Shown here in pieces: positions 53,946 through 63,488 of a DNA stretch of 64,000 bases (position 1 is the stretch's first letter; every line of letters starts with the position of its first letter). This DNA is from an uncultured Prochlorococcus sp. (GTDB lineage Bacteria > Cyanobacteriota > Cyanobacteriia > PCC-6307 > Cyanobiaceae), in contig CACCZQ010000001.1 in assembly GCA_902550485.1 (NCBI GenBank), forward strand, positions 62,001 through 126,000, in the 5' to 3' direction. The notes under the pieces are model-generated. The model was not told the DNA's origin, did no database searches, and was given only the letters and a program-made list of their open reading frames with translations. Position numbers and translations under genes: made by a program.

Positions 53946-54896
53946 ATGAAAGATCAAGTCTTGTTTCCTAAAATTGAAGTTCGTGAAAAGGGTTTTTTGC
54001 AAGTAAGTGATATTCATACGATTTATTGGGAAAGATCTGGCAATCCAAATGGTAAAAAAATACTAGTTATTCATGGAGGCCCAGGAGGAGGAAGTCAACC
54101 AAGATATAGAAGATACTTTGATCCAGATAAATTTGATATTATACAATTTGATCAAAGGGGTTGCGGTTCTTCAACTCCTTTCTCCGAATTAAAAGAAAAT
54201 ACGACTAATCATTTAGTTGATGATATTGAGAAATTAAGGCTTCTATTAAAAATAGATAGTTGGCATTTGTTTGGTGGATCTTGGGGCTCAACACTTTCAC
54301 TTATATATTCAATTAAAAATCCCTCAAGAGTTAAGAGCTTAACTTTGAGAGGAATATTTTTATGTAGAAAGTTTGAATTATTATGGTTCTATCAATATGG
54401 TGCAAGTGAGATATTCCCTGATGAATTTGAAGAATATATTTCTGTAATACCAAAAGAAGAAAGAAATGATTTAATAAGTTCTTTTTATAAATATCTAACA
54501 TCTTCAGATGCAAATCTTAGATCAAAAGCAGCAGCAGCTTGGACAAAATGGGAACTCTCAACAAGTCATTTAATAAATAAAAAATTTGATTTTGATAAGT
54601 CTCAAGTTAATTCTTTTTCAGATGCCTTTGCAAGGATCGAATGTCATTATTTTATTAATAATATTTTCTTAGAAAATGATTTTATTTTGAAAAATATAAG
54701 AGCAATAGAATCGATTCCAACAAAAATAATTCAAGGGAGGTATGACGTTGTATGTCCTGTTAGGAGTGCTTGGGATCTAAATAAGAAATTAAAGAATTCT
54801 GAATTAATTATTGTTAATGATGCTGGTCATTCAATGAGTGAAAAAGGTATTACTATCGAATTAATAAAAGCTGTAAAAGGAATTCAAAATCTCTAA
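53946..54896 (+). CDS. pip: proline iminopeptidase
   Basis: 316 aa; 'VIHGGPGGGSQPRYRRYFDP', 'DQRGCGSSTP', 'LFGGSWGSTLSLIYS'. Confidence 0.95.
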   Translation: MKDQVLFPKIEVREKGFLQVSDIHTIYWERSGNPNGKKILVIHGGPGGGSQPRYRRYFDPDKFDIIQFDQRGCGSSTPFSELKENTTNHLVDDIEKLRLLLKIDSWHLFGGSWGSTLSLIYSIKNPSRVKSLTLRGIFLCRKFELLWFYQYGASEIFPDEFEEYISVIPKEERNDLISSFYKYLTSSDANLRSKAAAAWTKWELSTSHLINKKFDFDKSQVNSFSDAFARIECHYFINNIFLENDFILKNIRAIESIPTKIIQGRYDVVCPVRSAWDLNKKLKNSELIIVNDAGHSMSEKGITIELIKAVKGIQNL

Positions 54897-54919
54897 AAGA
54901 GATAATATTCGTTTAAAAA

Positions 54920-55093
54920 TTAAAGGCCATTATCTTCAATATTTTGTGCAATACTCCTAAGAAGTTCGACGATATCAGAATCTTCGCATTGAGTATCTTC
55001 TTTTAGCAAAATGCACTCGTCTCTAATACTTACATTAGTACTCCACCATATACCTGAACTATTGGTATCGTCCCATTCAAATCTTTCAGACAT
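54920..55093 (-). CDS. 57-aa hypothetical protein
   Basis: MSERFEWDDTNSSGIWWSTNVSIRDECILLKEDTQCEDSDIVELLRSIAQNIEDNGL; absent from ORF track. Confidence 0.55.
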   Translation of the reverse strand: MSERFEWDDTNSSGIWWSTNVSIRDECILLKEDTQCEDSDIVELLRSIAQNIEDNGL

Positions 55094-55220
55094 AATTAAT
55101 AAATTCTAATTAATACATTAAAGCTTGCATTACCTCATCGTGGATTTATATATTCAATTTCAAAATATAAAAAACTTACCTATTCACTAAAAAGAATCTG
55201 GAAATTTCTGACAATAAAAC

Positions 55221-56717
55221 TTAGAAATCTAATTTTAGTTCGTATTGTATTTCCTTTTCTTTAGAAACAATTTTTTTATTACTTATATTTTTTCTAAGCC
55301 TTTTTCTAGAACCATGTTTTAAATAAATTTCTTTTGAGATATCCCAATATCCATCCTTTTTAGTGATTTCCTGAATTTTCTTCTTTGCAGTTTTAGTGCT
55401 ATTAGGGATGTCAATTATTGGTCTTATGTAATTAATTTGTTCATATTCTTCTTTATTAAATCTAGATAATAGCCATGGTTCATGAATGAAATTAAGTGAT
55501 ATATCCTTTAATTCTGGTATCCATTTTTTTATAAATTTTCCTTGAGGATCATGATCTTTTCCCTGCTTAATAGGATTATAAATTCTATTGGTATTGATAG
55601 ATGTAGTTCCAGATTGCATTTGGCATTGGTTCCAATGTATTCCAGGCTCATAATCTACAAATTTATTTGCTAATTCTGAACCTGAATCTTGCCATGGTAG
55701 CCATAAATTATAGCTAGCAAAAGACATTAACATAGCTCTCATCCTGAAGTTAATCCATCCATTGAAATTTAATGAGCGCATACATGCATCTATAAAAGGA
55801 AAGCCTGTATTACCTGAACTCCATGAATAAAGTAATTCATTATTTTTTTCTCTAATGTTTTTAAAAAAAGGATGGAATTCCCTAAACTCTAGTTCTGGTT
55901 CACTTTCAAGTTTCTGAATAAAATGACAATGCCAAGTTAATCTACTTTTTAACATCCTAGAATTATTGTTTTTTGATATATTTGCTTTATTAAAAATTTC
56001 TTTTAATGAAATGCATCCCCAACAAATATATGGGGATAGTCTTGAACAACTATCAAATGATTTTTCTGGGCTAGAAATATCTTTTGAATAAGAATCTAAT
56101 TTTTTACTAAAGAAGTATTGCATTCTCTCTAAACCTCTCTTTCTTCCACCTTGCACTCTTCCTGGACAAGTTTCTTTTTTAAAGGGAAAAATTCCGTCTG
56201 AGGGTATTTCTCCAACATCAAAGTTAATAGAATTAATTCTTAATGGAGCTTTAAGTAAGTTTTTTTCAGAATTTTCTTGCCACTTTGTAGACCAATTATT
56301 CCTATCTAAATTTCCTCTAAAAACTGAAAATTGTAGAAATTCCTTCCAAATAATATTTTTGCTTAAAGCCCATTCTCTTACTTTTTGATCTCTTTTATAA
56401 GTAAGCCAATCTCCGGTTTCTTGATGGCTATATATACCTTTGATTTTAAATTTTGAACTAATTTCATCAAAAATATTGATAACATTGCCAGTCCTAATAA
56501 TTAATGGTTGTCCAATCTCAGCAAGTGCATTTCTTAAGTCTATTAAACTTTCTTTGCAAAATTGCCATTGTCTATCTGAATGCGTCTTTTGGCGCCAAAT
56601 ATCTAACTCAATAATATAAATAGGTAAAATATCATTATCTTTAATAGCCTCACAGAGAGCTTCGTTATCAAAAATTCTTAAATCTTTCTTAAACCATAAA
56701 ACATTTATTTCTTTCAT
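55221..56717 (-). CDS. deoxyribodipyrimidine photolyase / cryptochrome family FAD protein
   Basis: 498 aa; 'VLWFKKDLRIFDNEAL', 'GNTGFPFIDACMRSLNFNGWINFRMRAMLMSFAS', 'FVDYEPGIHWNQCQMQSG'. Confidence 0.93.
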   Translation of the reverse strand: MKEINVLWFKKDLRIFDNEALCEAIKDNDILPIYIIELDIWRQKTHSDRQWQFCKESLIDLRNALAEIGQPLIIRTGNVINIFDEISSKFKIKGIYSHQETGDWLTYKRDQKVREWALSKNIIWKEFLQFSVFRGNLDRNNWSTKWQENSEKNLLKAPLRINSINFDVGEIPSDGIFPFKKETCPGRVQGGRKRGLERMQYFFSKKLDSYSKDISSPEKSFDSCSRLSPYICWGCISLKEIFNKANISKNNNSRMLKSRLTWHCHFIQKLESEPELEFREFHPFFKNIREKNNELLYSWSSGNTGFPFIDACMRSLNFNGWINFRMRAMLMSFASYNLWLPWQDSGSELANKFVDYEPGIHWNQCQMQSGTTSINTNRIYNPIKQGKDHDPQGKFIKKWIPELKDISLNFIHEPWLLSRFNKEEYEQINYIRPIIDIPNSTKTAKKKIQEITKKDGYWDISKEIYLKHGSRKRLRKNISNKKIVSKEKEIQYELKLDF

Positions 56718-56803
56718 AATTTTTTCTTTTAATCCTAGAAAAATAAGATTAAGTTTGTAGGTAATAAATATAAAAAATTTTAGAATAACTAAAAATCAAA
56801 AAA

Positions 56804-57427
56804 ATGAAAATAACAAAAAAACTTTGGGAGGATAATTATGAGATTGCTTTACTAAGTTTAAATACAAAATTTGTTCAAGGTTTAAAGAATGGAAGTCTCC
56901 CTAAAAATATATTTCAAGAATATTTAGCTCAAGATTATTTCTTTTTAGAGACTTTTGCTAGGGCTTATGGTCTTGCTGTTTCCAAATCAAAAGATAAGTA
57001 CTCAATAAGTAAGTTAAGTGAACTCTTAATGGGCGTTTCAGCGGAGTTAATACTTCATGAAACGTATGCAAAAGAATGGGATATTGATTTGTCTAATAAC
57101 TATATAAAAAAAGCCACTAAAAATTATACAGATTTTCTTGATGATACTTCCAAAAGACTTAGCTCCGTTGAAATAATGTTTGCAATGACTCCATGTATGC
57201 GACTTTATTCTTGGATAGGAAAAAGTTTGTATAAGGAGGATTTTGACAATAAATATAAAGAATGGATAATTACTTATTCTGATGAGAGCTTTGAAAAGCT
57301 AGCAGAATCACTTGAAAATCTTATTGAGACTAATAAAGAAAAATATGATATTAATCATGCCAGATATTTATACAGGAGAGCTATGGAATTGGAGTTAGAT
57401 TTTTTTAATGCATATTCAGATTTCTGA
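56804..57427 (+). CDS. tenA: TenA-family thiaminase II / aminopyrimidine hydrolase
   Basis: 207 aa; 'FQEYLAQDYFFLETFARAYGLAVSK'; directly upstream of thiD. Confidence 0.9.
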   Translation: MKITKKLWEDNYEIALLSLNTKFVQGLKNGSLPKNIFQEYLAQDYFFLETFARAYGLAVSKSKDKYSISKLSELLMGVSAELILHETYAKEWDIDLSNNYIKKATKNYTDFLDDTSKRLSSVEIMFAMTPCMRLYSWIGKSLYKEDFDNKYKEWIITYSDESFEKLAESLENLIETNKEKYDINHARYLYRRAMELELDFFNAYSDF

Positions 57428-57476
57428 TTTAAATTAAAATTTATTTATAGTACTTTCAAAAACGAGTTAATAAATT

Positions 57477-58256
57477 ATGTATTCAAAAATTGCACTTTCA
57501 ATAGGTGGTAGTGACTCTGGAGGTGGAGCAGGCATACAGGCTGACTTGAGAACTTTCATGGCTCTTAAAGTACATGGATGTTCTGTTATTACATGTATTA
57601 CGGCACAAAATAGTATAGAGGTTACATGCGTTCAACCAGTAGAGAAGAATACTTTATTAAATCAGTTAGATACTTTATTTGCTGATTTTGGTATTGATGC
57701 TTTGAAAACTGGAATGTTATTAAATGAAAGGATAATTAATGATACTGCTTCAAAATTAAATAAATACAAAATAACCAAAATTATTGACCCAGTAATGGTT
57801 ACAAGAACTGGTTCTAAATTATTGGAAGATTCTGCTATTGATGCTTATAAAAAACTCTTATTACCAATTTCTGATTTGGTAACTCCAAATATTTATGAAG
57901 CAAATCTACTTTCTGGTTTAGAAATAAGGAGTAAAGAAGATATCGAAAATTCAGCAAGAAAAATTATTGGTCTTGGAGCTAAAGCGGTACTTATAAAAGG
58001 TGGCGGTTTAAAAGATATGAAAGGGAAGGATTTTTTCCTTGACTTAAATGGTAGAAAAGAGTGGCTATTTAATAATTTTATAAATACAAAAAATACCCAC
58101 GGAAGCGGCTGTACTTTGAGTGCTGCTATTTGTGGTTACAAGGCTTTAGGTTTTGATCTATTTGATTCCATACAAAAAGCGAAATTATTTGTTGAGAAAT
58201 CTTTAGAAAATTCTTATAAAATAGGCTCTGGCCCTGGGCCCTTAGGCCATCATTAA
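57477..58256 (+). CDS. thiD: hydroxymethylpyrimidine/phosphomethylpyrimidine kinase
   Basis: 259 aa; 'ALSIGGSDSGGGAGIQADLRTF', 'NTKNTHGSGCTLSAAICGYKALG'. Confidence 0.96.
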   Translation: MYSKIALSIGGSDSGGGAGIQADLRTFMALKVHGCSVITCITAQNSIEVTCVQPVEKNTLLNQLDTLFADFGIDALKTGMLLNERIINDTASKLNKYKITKIIDPVMVTRTGSKLLEDSAIDAYKKLLLPISDLVTPNIYEANLLSGLEIRSKEDIENSARKIIGLGAKAVLIKGGGLKDMKGKDFFLDLNGRKEWLFNNFINTKNTHGSGCTLSAAICGYKALGFDLFDSIQKAKLFVEKSLENSYKIGSGPGPLGHH

Positions 58257-58274
58257 TTATTTATAGATGTGGAG

Positions 58275-58460
58275 TTAGAACCACCATTTTCTGTAGGGCT
58301 TTTTTAAAAATAAGATTTCTTCAGTCTCCCATCCTCCCTCCAACCACTCAAGATGCTCAAGCAATAAAGACTCACTTTCCCTTTTGCTTAATTGCCCAAT
58401 TCTATTAGCAATACCATCGAACCTTACTTTCATCAATTCCTCAATCTTGATGTTATTCAT
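58275..58460 (-). CDS. small hypothetical protein
   Basis: 61 aa ORF. Confidence 0.55.
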   Translation of the reverse strand: MNNIKIEELMKVRFDGIANRIGQLSKRESESLLLEHLEWLEGGWETEEILFLKKPYRKWWF

Positions 58461-58642
58461 AGGTTAAATAATAAATTTTTTCTACTCTTACTTGTATACA
58501 TTTTCTTGTCAACGATTTAATTTTATTTGTTTACTAGCAGTTCTTAAATATGTATTAAATACAACTTTTTAAAATAGATAGTAATTAAGACTTATTCACA
58601 TAGATTTAATTAAAGACTAATTTATATAAAAATACTTCAACT

Positions 58643-58786
58643 ATGAATAAAGAAGAAACATCAAATCAAAAAACTATTTTAAATGTAGGCTATTGTGAAA
58701 CCACCTCTGAATGGCTCAATAGAATCATTACTGAACTGGCAGATGAAAATAAAAATTTTGTAGATTTGTCAGTTATTTGTGCTTAA
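58643..58786 (+). CDS. 47-aa hypothetical protein
   Basis: MNKEETSNQKTILNVGYCETTSEWLNRIITELADENKNFVDLSVICA. Confidence 0.45.
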   Translation: MNKEETSNQKTILNVGYCETTSEWLNRIITELADENKNFVDLSVICA

Positions 58787-58864
58787 TTTTTTAGAAAATA
58801 TAGTTTATTTTGATTTTTTAGTTTGCTTTTAAGTATAAGAGAAATTTAAAAGATATTTTGTGAT

Positions 58865-59311
58865 GTGAATCCTAATAAAAAAAACATAGAAATAATTAAA
58901 CAATTTAATTTATCTCCTCATCCTGAGGGGGGATGGTTTAGAGAGATAATAAGGAGTGAGAATTCTCTAATAAGGGAAGATGGCCAAAGTAGAAACTTTA
59001 TTACGGGAATTTATTATCTTTTGGAAAGAGATGAAAAAAGTGCTTGGCACAGAGTAAAAAATGCAGATGAAATTTGGATTTATTTAAGGGGTGATCCTCT
59101 GAATTTATGGTGCTTAGATAATGATAATAAGTTAATAAGAAATTTAATTTTAGATTCCAATAATCCAGTAGAAATGATCCCATCTGGATATTGGCAAGCT
59201 GCAAAAAGTACAGGCGAATTTACTTTAGTGAGTTGTTGTGTTGGCCCGGGCTTTGATTTTAAGGATTTTGAATTACTCAGAAATACAAATCATACTTCTA
59301 GATTGGATTAA
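58865..59311 (+). CDS. cupin-superfamily (DUF985-like) protein
   Basis: 148 aa; 'LSPHPEGGWFREIIRSE', 'ITGIYYLLERDEKSAWHRVKNADEIW'. Confidence 0.85.
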   Translation: MNPNKKNIEIIKQFNLSPHPEGGWFREIIRSENSLIREDGQSRNFITGIYYLLERDEKSAWHRVKNADEIWIYLRGDPLNLWCLDNDNKLIRNLILDSNNPVEMIPSGYWQAAKSTGEFTLVSCCVGPGFDFKDFELLRNTNHTSRLD

Positions 59312-59402
59312 GCAATTAATGATCTTATTTGAGACATTTTTTTGTTTATATTTTTGAAATTATCCTCTAGATTTATAAGGCTACTCAATCAATCTATATT
59401 TA

Positions 59403-59780
59403 ATGAATAAAAATTCTGTCAAAACAATTGGTATGAATGATGAACCAAGAAAAGATTCATACTTAGTATATGTAAATCAGGCTGATGGATTAAAAGCCAT
59501 CCTTAATAAGGGTTTTGATGAATGGTCGAATTTTGATAGTTGGGAAAGTATTTCAGTTCAGCAATGGATTTTTTCTAGAGCTTTAGAGGTTTTCAGAGGT
59601 AAGAAAATTGATATTAAATGCGACTGTTGTGAATATAATGATTTAATCCCAAATGATTTTGAGAGTATTAAAAAAGAAAAATGTTTTGGTAAAAAAAGTG
59701 CTTATATGATTGAAAAAGTTGTAGATGAAATTGTATTAGCTAAGGCAAGAAGAGAAAGTGATGGAACATATTCTGCGTAA
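59403..59780 (+). CDS. hypothetical protein
   Basis: 125 aa ORF. Confidence 0.5.
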   Translation: MNKNSVKTIGMNDEPRKDSYLVYVNQADGLKAILNKGFDEWSNFDSWESISVQQWIFSRALEVFRGKKIDIKCDCCEYNDLIPNDFESIKKEKCFGKKSAYMIEKVVDEIVLAKARRESDGTYSA

Positions 59781-59816
59781 GATTCATAAATATATATGGA
59801 GTGAAAAATCTTTTAC

Positions 59817-60005
59817 TTACCAGTGAAAATTATCAGAAGAACCAATCGTTAAATTTCTAGTGGACATCTTATGGAACTTAAAGTGTACCGAATCACTGAA
59901 CTCCTTTTCATCTGAGTAATTAACAAGATCCACTGGGTCGATGTTTTCATCGAACCATGCATCATATTCAATATAGTTTGGTTCAGCAAAATAACTCATA
60001 TCCAA
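59817..60005 (-). CDS. small hypothetical protein, paralogue of 63118-63318
   Basis: 62 aa; shares 'MSYFAEPNYIEYDxWFD.NI..VDL.NYSDE.EF' with the ORF at 63118. Confidence 0.6.
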   Translation of the reverse strand: MDMSYFAEPNYIEYDAWFDENIDPVDLVNYSDEKEFSDSVHFKFHKMSTRNLTIGSSDNFHW

Positions 60006-60139
60006 TTAATAGCCTTCAAAAAACATATAAACGGTACATGCGATACCAAATTAACATTCTTAATTTTTAGATAATCCATATTTTTAACTTGTTTATCAAA
60101 ATTAGTTGCTAAAAAGATAGGAGAAATATCTATAAATTA

Positions 60140-60424
60140 ATGTCTCTTGAAACTACTGTTTTCACATTTAAACTTTCAAATACCTTTGAGGAGTGGGTAA
60201 AAATGTTTGATAGTCCAGAGATAGATGCATTTCATAAAACGGTAGGCCTTACTCCTTTATATCGTGGCAAAAGTTTAATTGATCCAAAAGAAGTGATTGT
60301 TATTCATCAAGCTGAAGAAGGTTTGGCTAAGCATGTTTTTTCAGATCCAGAAACCATCAAGAATATAGAATCTGGAGGGCATATTTATAGCACAACGAAA
60401 ATTACAAGTTGGGTTTCTGAGTAG
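60140..60424 (+). CDS. conserved hypothetical protein (DUF3764-like)
   Basis: 94 aa; 'TVFTFKLSNTFEEWVKMFDSPEIDAFHKTVGLTPLYRGKS'. Confidence 0.6.
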   Translation: MSLETTVFTFKLSNTFEEWVKMFDSPEIDAFHKTVGLTPLYRGKSLIDPKEVIVIHQAEEGLAKHVFSDPETIKNIESGGHIYSTTKITSWVSE

Positions 60425-60546
60425 TCGAAACACTAACTATTTAAACCTATGCAAATAATGCGAAACAGGAGTTCCGCATAAGATTCTTAAAACAAAATTA
60501 GGTTATACCAGAGTTTAAAGATAAGAGTACTAACTAATTAGTTCGA

Positions 60547-60666
60547 CTAAATTATTAATAAGAATCTAAGTGCTAGAGGTAACCATAGACATAGAAGAAG
60601 CATTAGTAAAATAGTAATAGCATGGATATTTGGAATGTAATGCTCTTTTAAAACTTGTGTTTTCAT
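60547..60666 (-). CDS. 39-aa single-TM peptide
   Basis: MKTQVLKEHYIPNIHAITILLMLLLCLWLPLALRFLLII. Confidence 0.5.
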   Translation of the reverse strand: MKTQVLKEHYIPNIHAITILLMLLLCLWLPLALRFLLII

Positions 60667-60669
60667 AAT

Positions 60670-60759
60670 TTATCTCGCCTTCTTAAGTTTGATTTCTCTT
60701 CTGATAAGCAATGCTATAACTACAACACACATGTTCATTAGAAATACGTCTAATGGCAT
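60670..60759 (-). CDS. 29-aa single-TM peptide directly upstream of the preceding ORF
   Basis: MPLDVFLMNMCVVVIALLIRREIKLKKAR. Confidence 0.4.
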   Translation of the reverse strand: MPLDVFLMNMCVVVIALLIRREIKLKKAR

Positions 60760-60900
60760 TTAATAAAAAAGTCTCTACTTAATTAATAGCAAGATTTTTG
60801 ATCTACGAATCAAGAAATGATTACTAATATTTATTGGCTTAATAAAACGAATTTAAAAATTAAATTTATGCTTAAATATCTCAGAACTTTTAACTATTAA

Positions 60901-61200
60901 ATGGCTTATTCAGAAACAAGAATAGTATTAGGCGGTTTAGCTCATGTACCTGTTCTTATTTTTATAGCCAATTTTATTAAAGGTAAGTTTGAAATTAAAA
61001 CTGAAGAGACAAAAGATACTGTAGTTAAAGGAGAGCCAGTTAAAATTATTGAGGTAAAAGATAATGTAGTTAAAGAAGGAAAAGCAAAAGCTATAAAAGA
61101 AATTGCAAATAAGCTGGACAGTATTGAACAGAAGGCTGATGAGGTTTATGAAAAGGTAAAGAAGAAAAAGAAAGATAAGAAGAAGAAAAAAAATAACTAG
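60901..61200 (+). CDS. hypothetical protein with lysine-rich C-terminus
   Basis: 99 aa; hydrophobic N-terminus, tail 'KVKKKKKDKKKKKNN'. Confidence 0.55.
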   Translation: MAYSETRIVLGGLAHVPVLIFIANFIKGKFEIKTEETKDTVVKGEPVKIIEVKDNVVKEGKAKAIKEIANKLDSIEQKADEVYEKVKKKKKDKKKKKNN

Positions 61201-61394
61201 ATTGAGATCCTATCAAGCATCAATACATCTTGAGCTTGGATTGTATCTCTTTTATCTTCATCTTCGGGATCTTTATAAGATTCAATTTCAGCTTGAATTT
61301 TTCTCTTGTAAACTCCTTTGATATAGTCCATTTCTCTTTTTTCTTTGTCCAGAATTGAGAATGGTGATCTTTTTAAGTTCATAACTTTCTCCAA
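61197..61394 (-). CDS. hypothetical protein
   Basis: 65 aa ORF. Confidence 0.5.
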   Translation of the reverse strand: MEKVMNLKRSPFSILDKEKREMDYIKGVYKRKIQAEIESYKDPEDEDKRDTIQAQDVLMLDRISI

Positions 61395-61410
61395 AATAAA
61401 TAAAATTTAA

Positions 61411-61548
61411 TCAGCTCCAGTTTTTATCAGATTCAACAAAGCTATCCAATGTTTGCTGATTCCTGATTTCTTCCTCAAGAAGTTCTTCTTCTGATCTTTC
61501 TTCAATCTCAGATTTATAATCTTCTTTTAGTGTGGATTTTGTAGACAT
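61411..61548 (-). CDS. 45-aa acidic hypothetical protein
   Basis: MSTKSTLKEDYKSEIEERSEEELLEEEIRNQQTLDSFVESDKNWS. Confidence 0.5.
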   Translation of the reverse strand: MSTKSTLKEDYKSEIEERSEEELLEEEIRNQQTLDSFVESDKNWS

Positions 61549-61774
61549 TTGCTCATGACGACTACGTACACGTTCTAACTAGTTAGAGAGGCCATTTGAG
61601 TAATAAATATGTACGGTTTGAGGTACTCCAATATACGGATAAAGGATCAACAATTGAATTTAAATATGAGTATAATGTATAGAACTTTTAATCAATCTTT
61701 GCCTTTAAGAATCATCAAAAAAGGTAGACCAATAAGCATCAAACTATCGTCAATTAATAAAAAAGTATTTAGGT

Positions 61775-61978
61775 TCATTTATCCATTCCTTCGGGAGTAT
61801 CCCAATTCAGGGCAATCCCTTTTTTAATTGGTTGTTTTTTCATATCATCCATCTCTTTTCTGATTTTGTTGTAGTAGGCCAACTCCTCTGGATCATTAGA
61901 ACCAAGAGCATAATTCATGGTTGCTGCAATATATATTTTATGCATCCGGTATGACGATAGTGCCATTACTAAAGACAA
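61775..61978 (-). CDS. hypothetical protein
   Basis: 67 aa ORF. Confidence 0.5.
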   Translation of the reverse strand: MSLVMALSSYRMHKIYIAATMNYALGSNDPEELAYYNKIRKEMDDMKKQPIKKGIALNWDTPEGMDK

Positions 61979-62052
61979 ACTAGGTTAAATATATTCGAAT
62001 TCTATTTAAAATGCTGATCTATGAGATCTCAGTTATATTAATCAAATGCTCA

Positions 62053-62101
62053 AGTGCCCTTGTCGGGACTTGAACCCGAGACCTCTCCCTTACCAAGGGA
62101 A
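62053..62101 (-). pseudogene. truncated tRNA-Thr (GGT) 3' half, candidate att-site remnant
   Basis: - strand TTCCCTTGGTAAGGGAGAGGTCTCGGGTTCAAGTCCCGACAAGGGCA: anticodon arm, T-arm and acceptor 3' strand only; 5' half replaced by AT-rich DNA. Confidence 0.85.
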
Positions 62102-62436
62102 ATTTTTATATACTAAAGCTATTGGTATGAATGATGTTAATTGGTATATATTGCTAAGTATTAACTATTTAGTGAGATAACTAGTGCGAAGAGAATTAAA
62201 GATAAATAAATGGGCGAGGTACTAGTTCTATTAATAGTTCTACAAAAATCTTTGATAATATTCAGGCTAACTAAAATAATAATTAAGATTAGGGTAAGCT
62301 AAGCCATAACCCCTTGTTAGAACTAAATTTATTCTACAAATCTATAATATTTAATGCTATAAATACAATAGTTACACCTACTTTAGGTCTGTTTTTGAGC
62401 AAGAGCTAGATGCAAAGATGGGCAAATCAAATAGTA

Positions 62437-62781
62437 ATGCCTAAAAGAGCAACTAAACAAGAAACCGAATTAAGAGTTGCACATGCTGCTGAATTAGTTG
62501 CTGAAGGACAAGCCTATTCATCTATTAATTCCTTTGTTGCCGCAAAATATGGAATCTCAAGAAGAAGAGCCAGGCAGATCACTTCTAATGCTTATCTTTT
62601 GCTGAAAGATGATATTGAGGAAGGGGACTTAAATCGCCCTGAAATGACAGCAAAATTAGTATGCACTCTAGAAACTGCAATGTATAGAGCAATGAAAGAA
62701 AAACAATATTCAGCAGTTGCAAGTAATGCAAAAGTTCTTATGAAATTAGTTGGTTTAGAAGCAAAAACACAAATTAGATAA
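62437..62781 (+). CDS. putative DNA-binding protein, terminase small subunit-like HTH (start probably MPKRATKQ)
   Basis: 'ELRVAHAAELVAEGQAYSSINSFVAAKYGISRRRARQITSNAY' HTH-like segment. Confidence 0.5.
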   Translation: MPKRATKQETELRVAHAAELVAEGQAYSSINSFVAAKYGISRRRARQITSNAYLLLKDDIEEGDLNRPEMTAKLVCTLETAMYRAMKEKQYSAVASNAKVLMKLVGLEAKTQIR

Positions 62782-63117
62782 TTGCTTTTTATTAAAAATA
62801 TAACTTGCAGAAATTCCTTTCTTTTTGTTTCTTTTTTTTCTTTTAAACAATTCATAACTTGCTTATAACTTTAAAATGTGATTCTCATAATGCATTCAAT
62901 TCTTCTAAAGCAAAGCAGTGGTCTTGGATGCAGTTTTTTAGTGTATGCAGCAAGTAAACTAATCATTTTTTTAAATTAAAATAATATTTTATTTTTTCTT
63001 ATTCGTATCTTATTTAATTCTTAAAGAAGAGTTCATTAAATCTTTTAAGCTGTAGGTAGCTTCTATATTCTCCTCACACGAAATAGAGAAGCTTTTTCTT
63101 TCTGAAATAAATTTGGT

Positions 63118-63318
63118 ATGTCTTATTTTGCAGAGCCAAATTACATAGAATATGACCTGTGGTTTGATTCAAATATTAATGCAGTTGATTTAATTAACTA
63201 TTCAGATGAGAATGAATTTTGTAATTTTACGCATAAAAAATTCCATAAGATATCAAGTTTAAATTTAGTTATTGGTTCCTCAAAATATAAACAAATGATG
63301 ATTTTTTCTTTTTTCTAA
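63118..63318 (+). CDS. small hypothetical protein, paralogue of 59817-60005
   Basis: 66 aa; near-identical N-terminal half to the - strand ORF at 59817-60005. Confidence 0.6.
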   Translation: MSYFAEPNYIEYDLWFDSNINAVDLINYSDENEFCNFTHKKFHKISSLNLVIGSSKYKQMMIFSFF

Positions 63319-63488
63319 TTTCCTTGCAGAGTTAATGCATTCCTTTATTGTTTTATCTCTCTGATTTGGAAATAGCAGGAGTAATGGATTATTCTAGTCA
63401 AAAACTACAAAGCTTTCCTGAAAAAGTTTTTTCTGTTTTTCTCTTATTTATATTTAATATATTCCATTAACTTAATTATCTTTGATAG

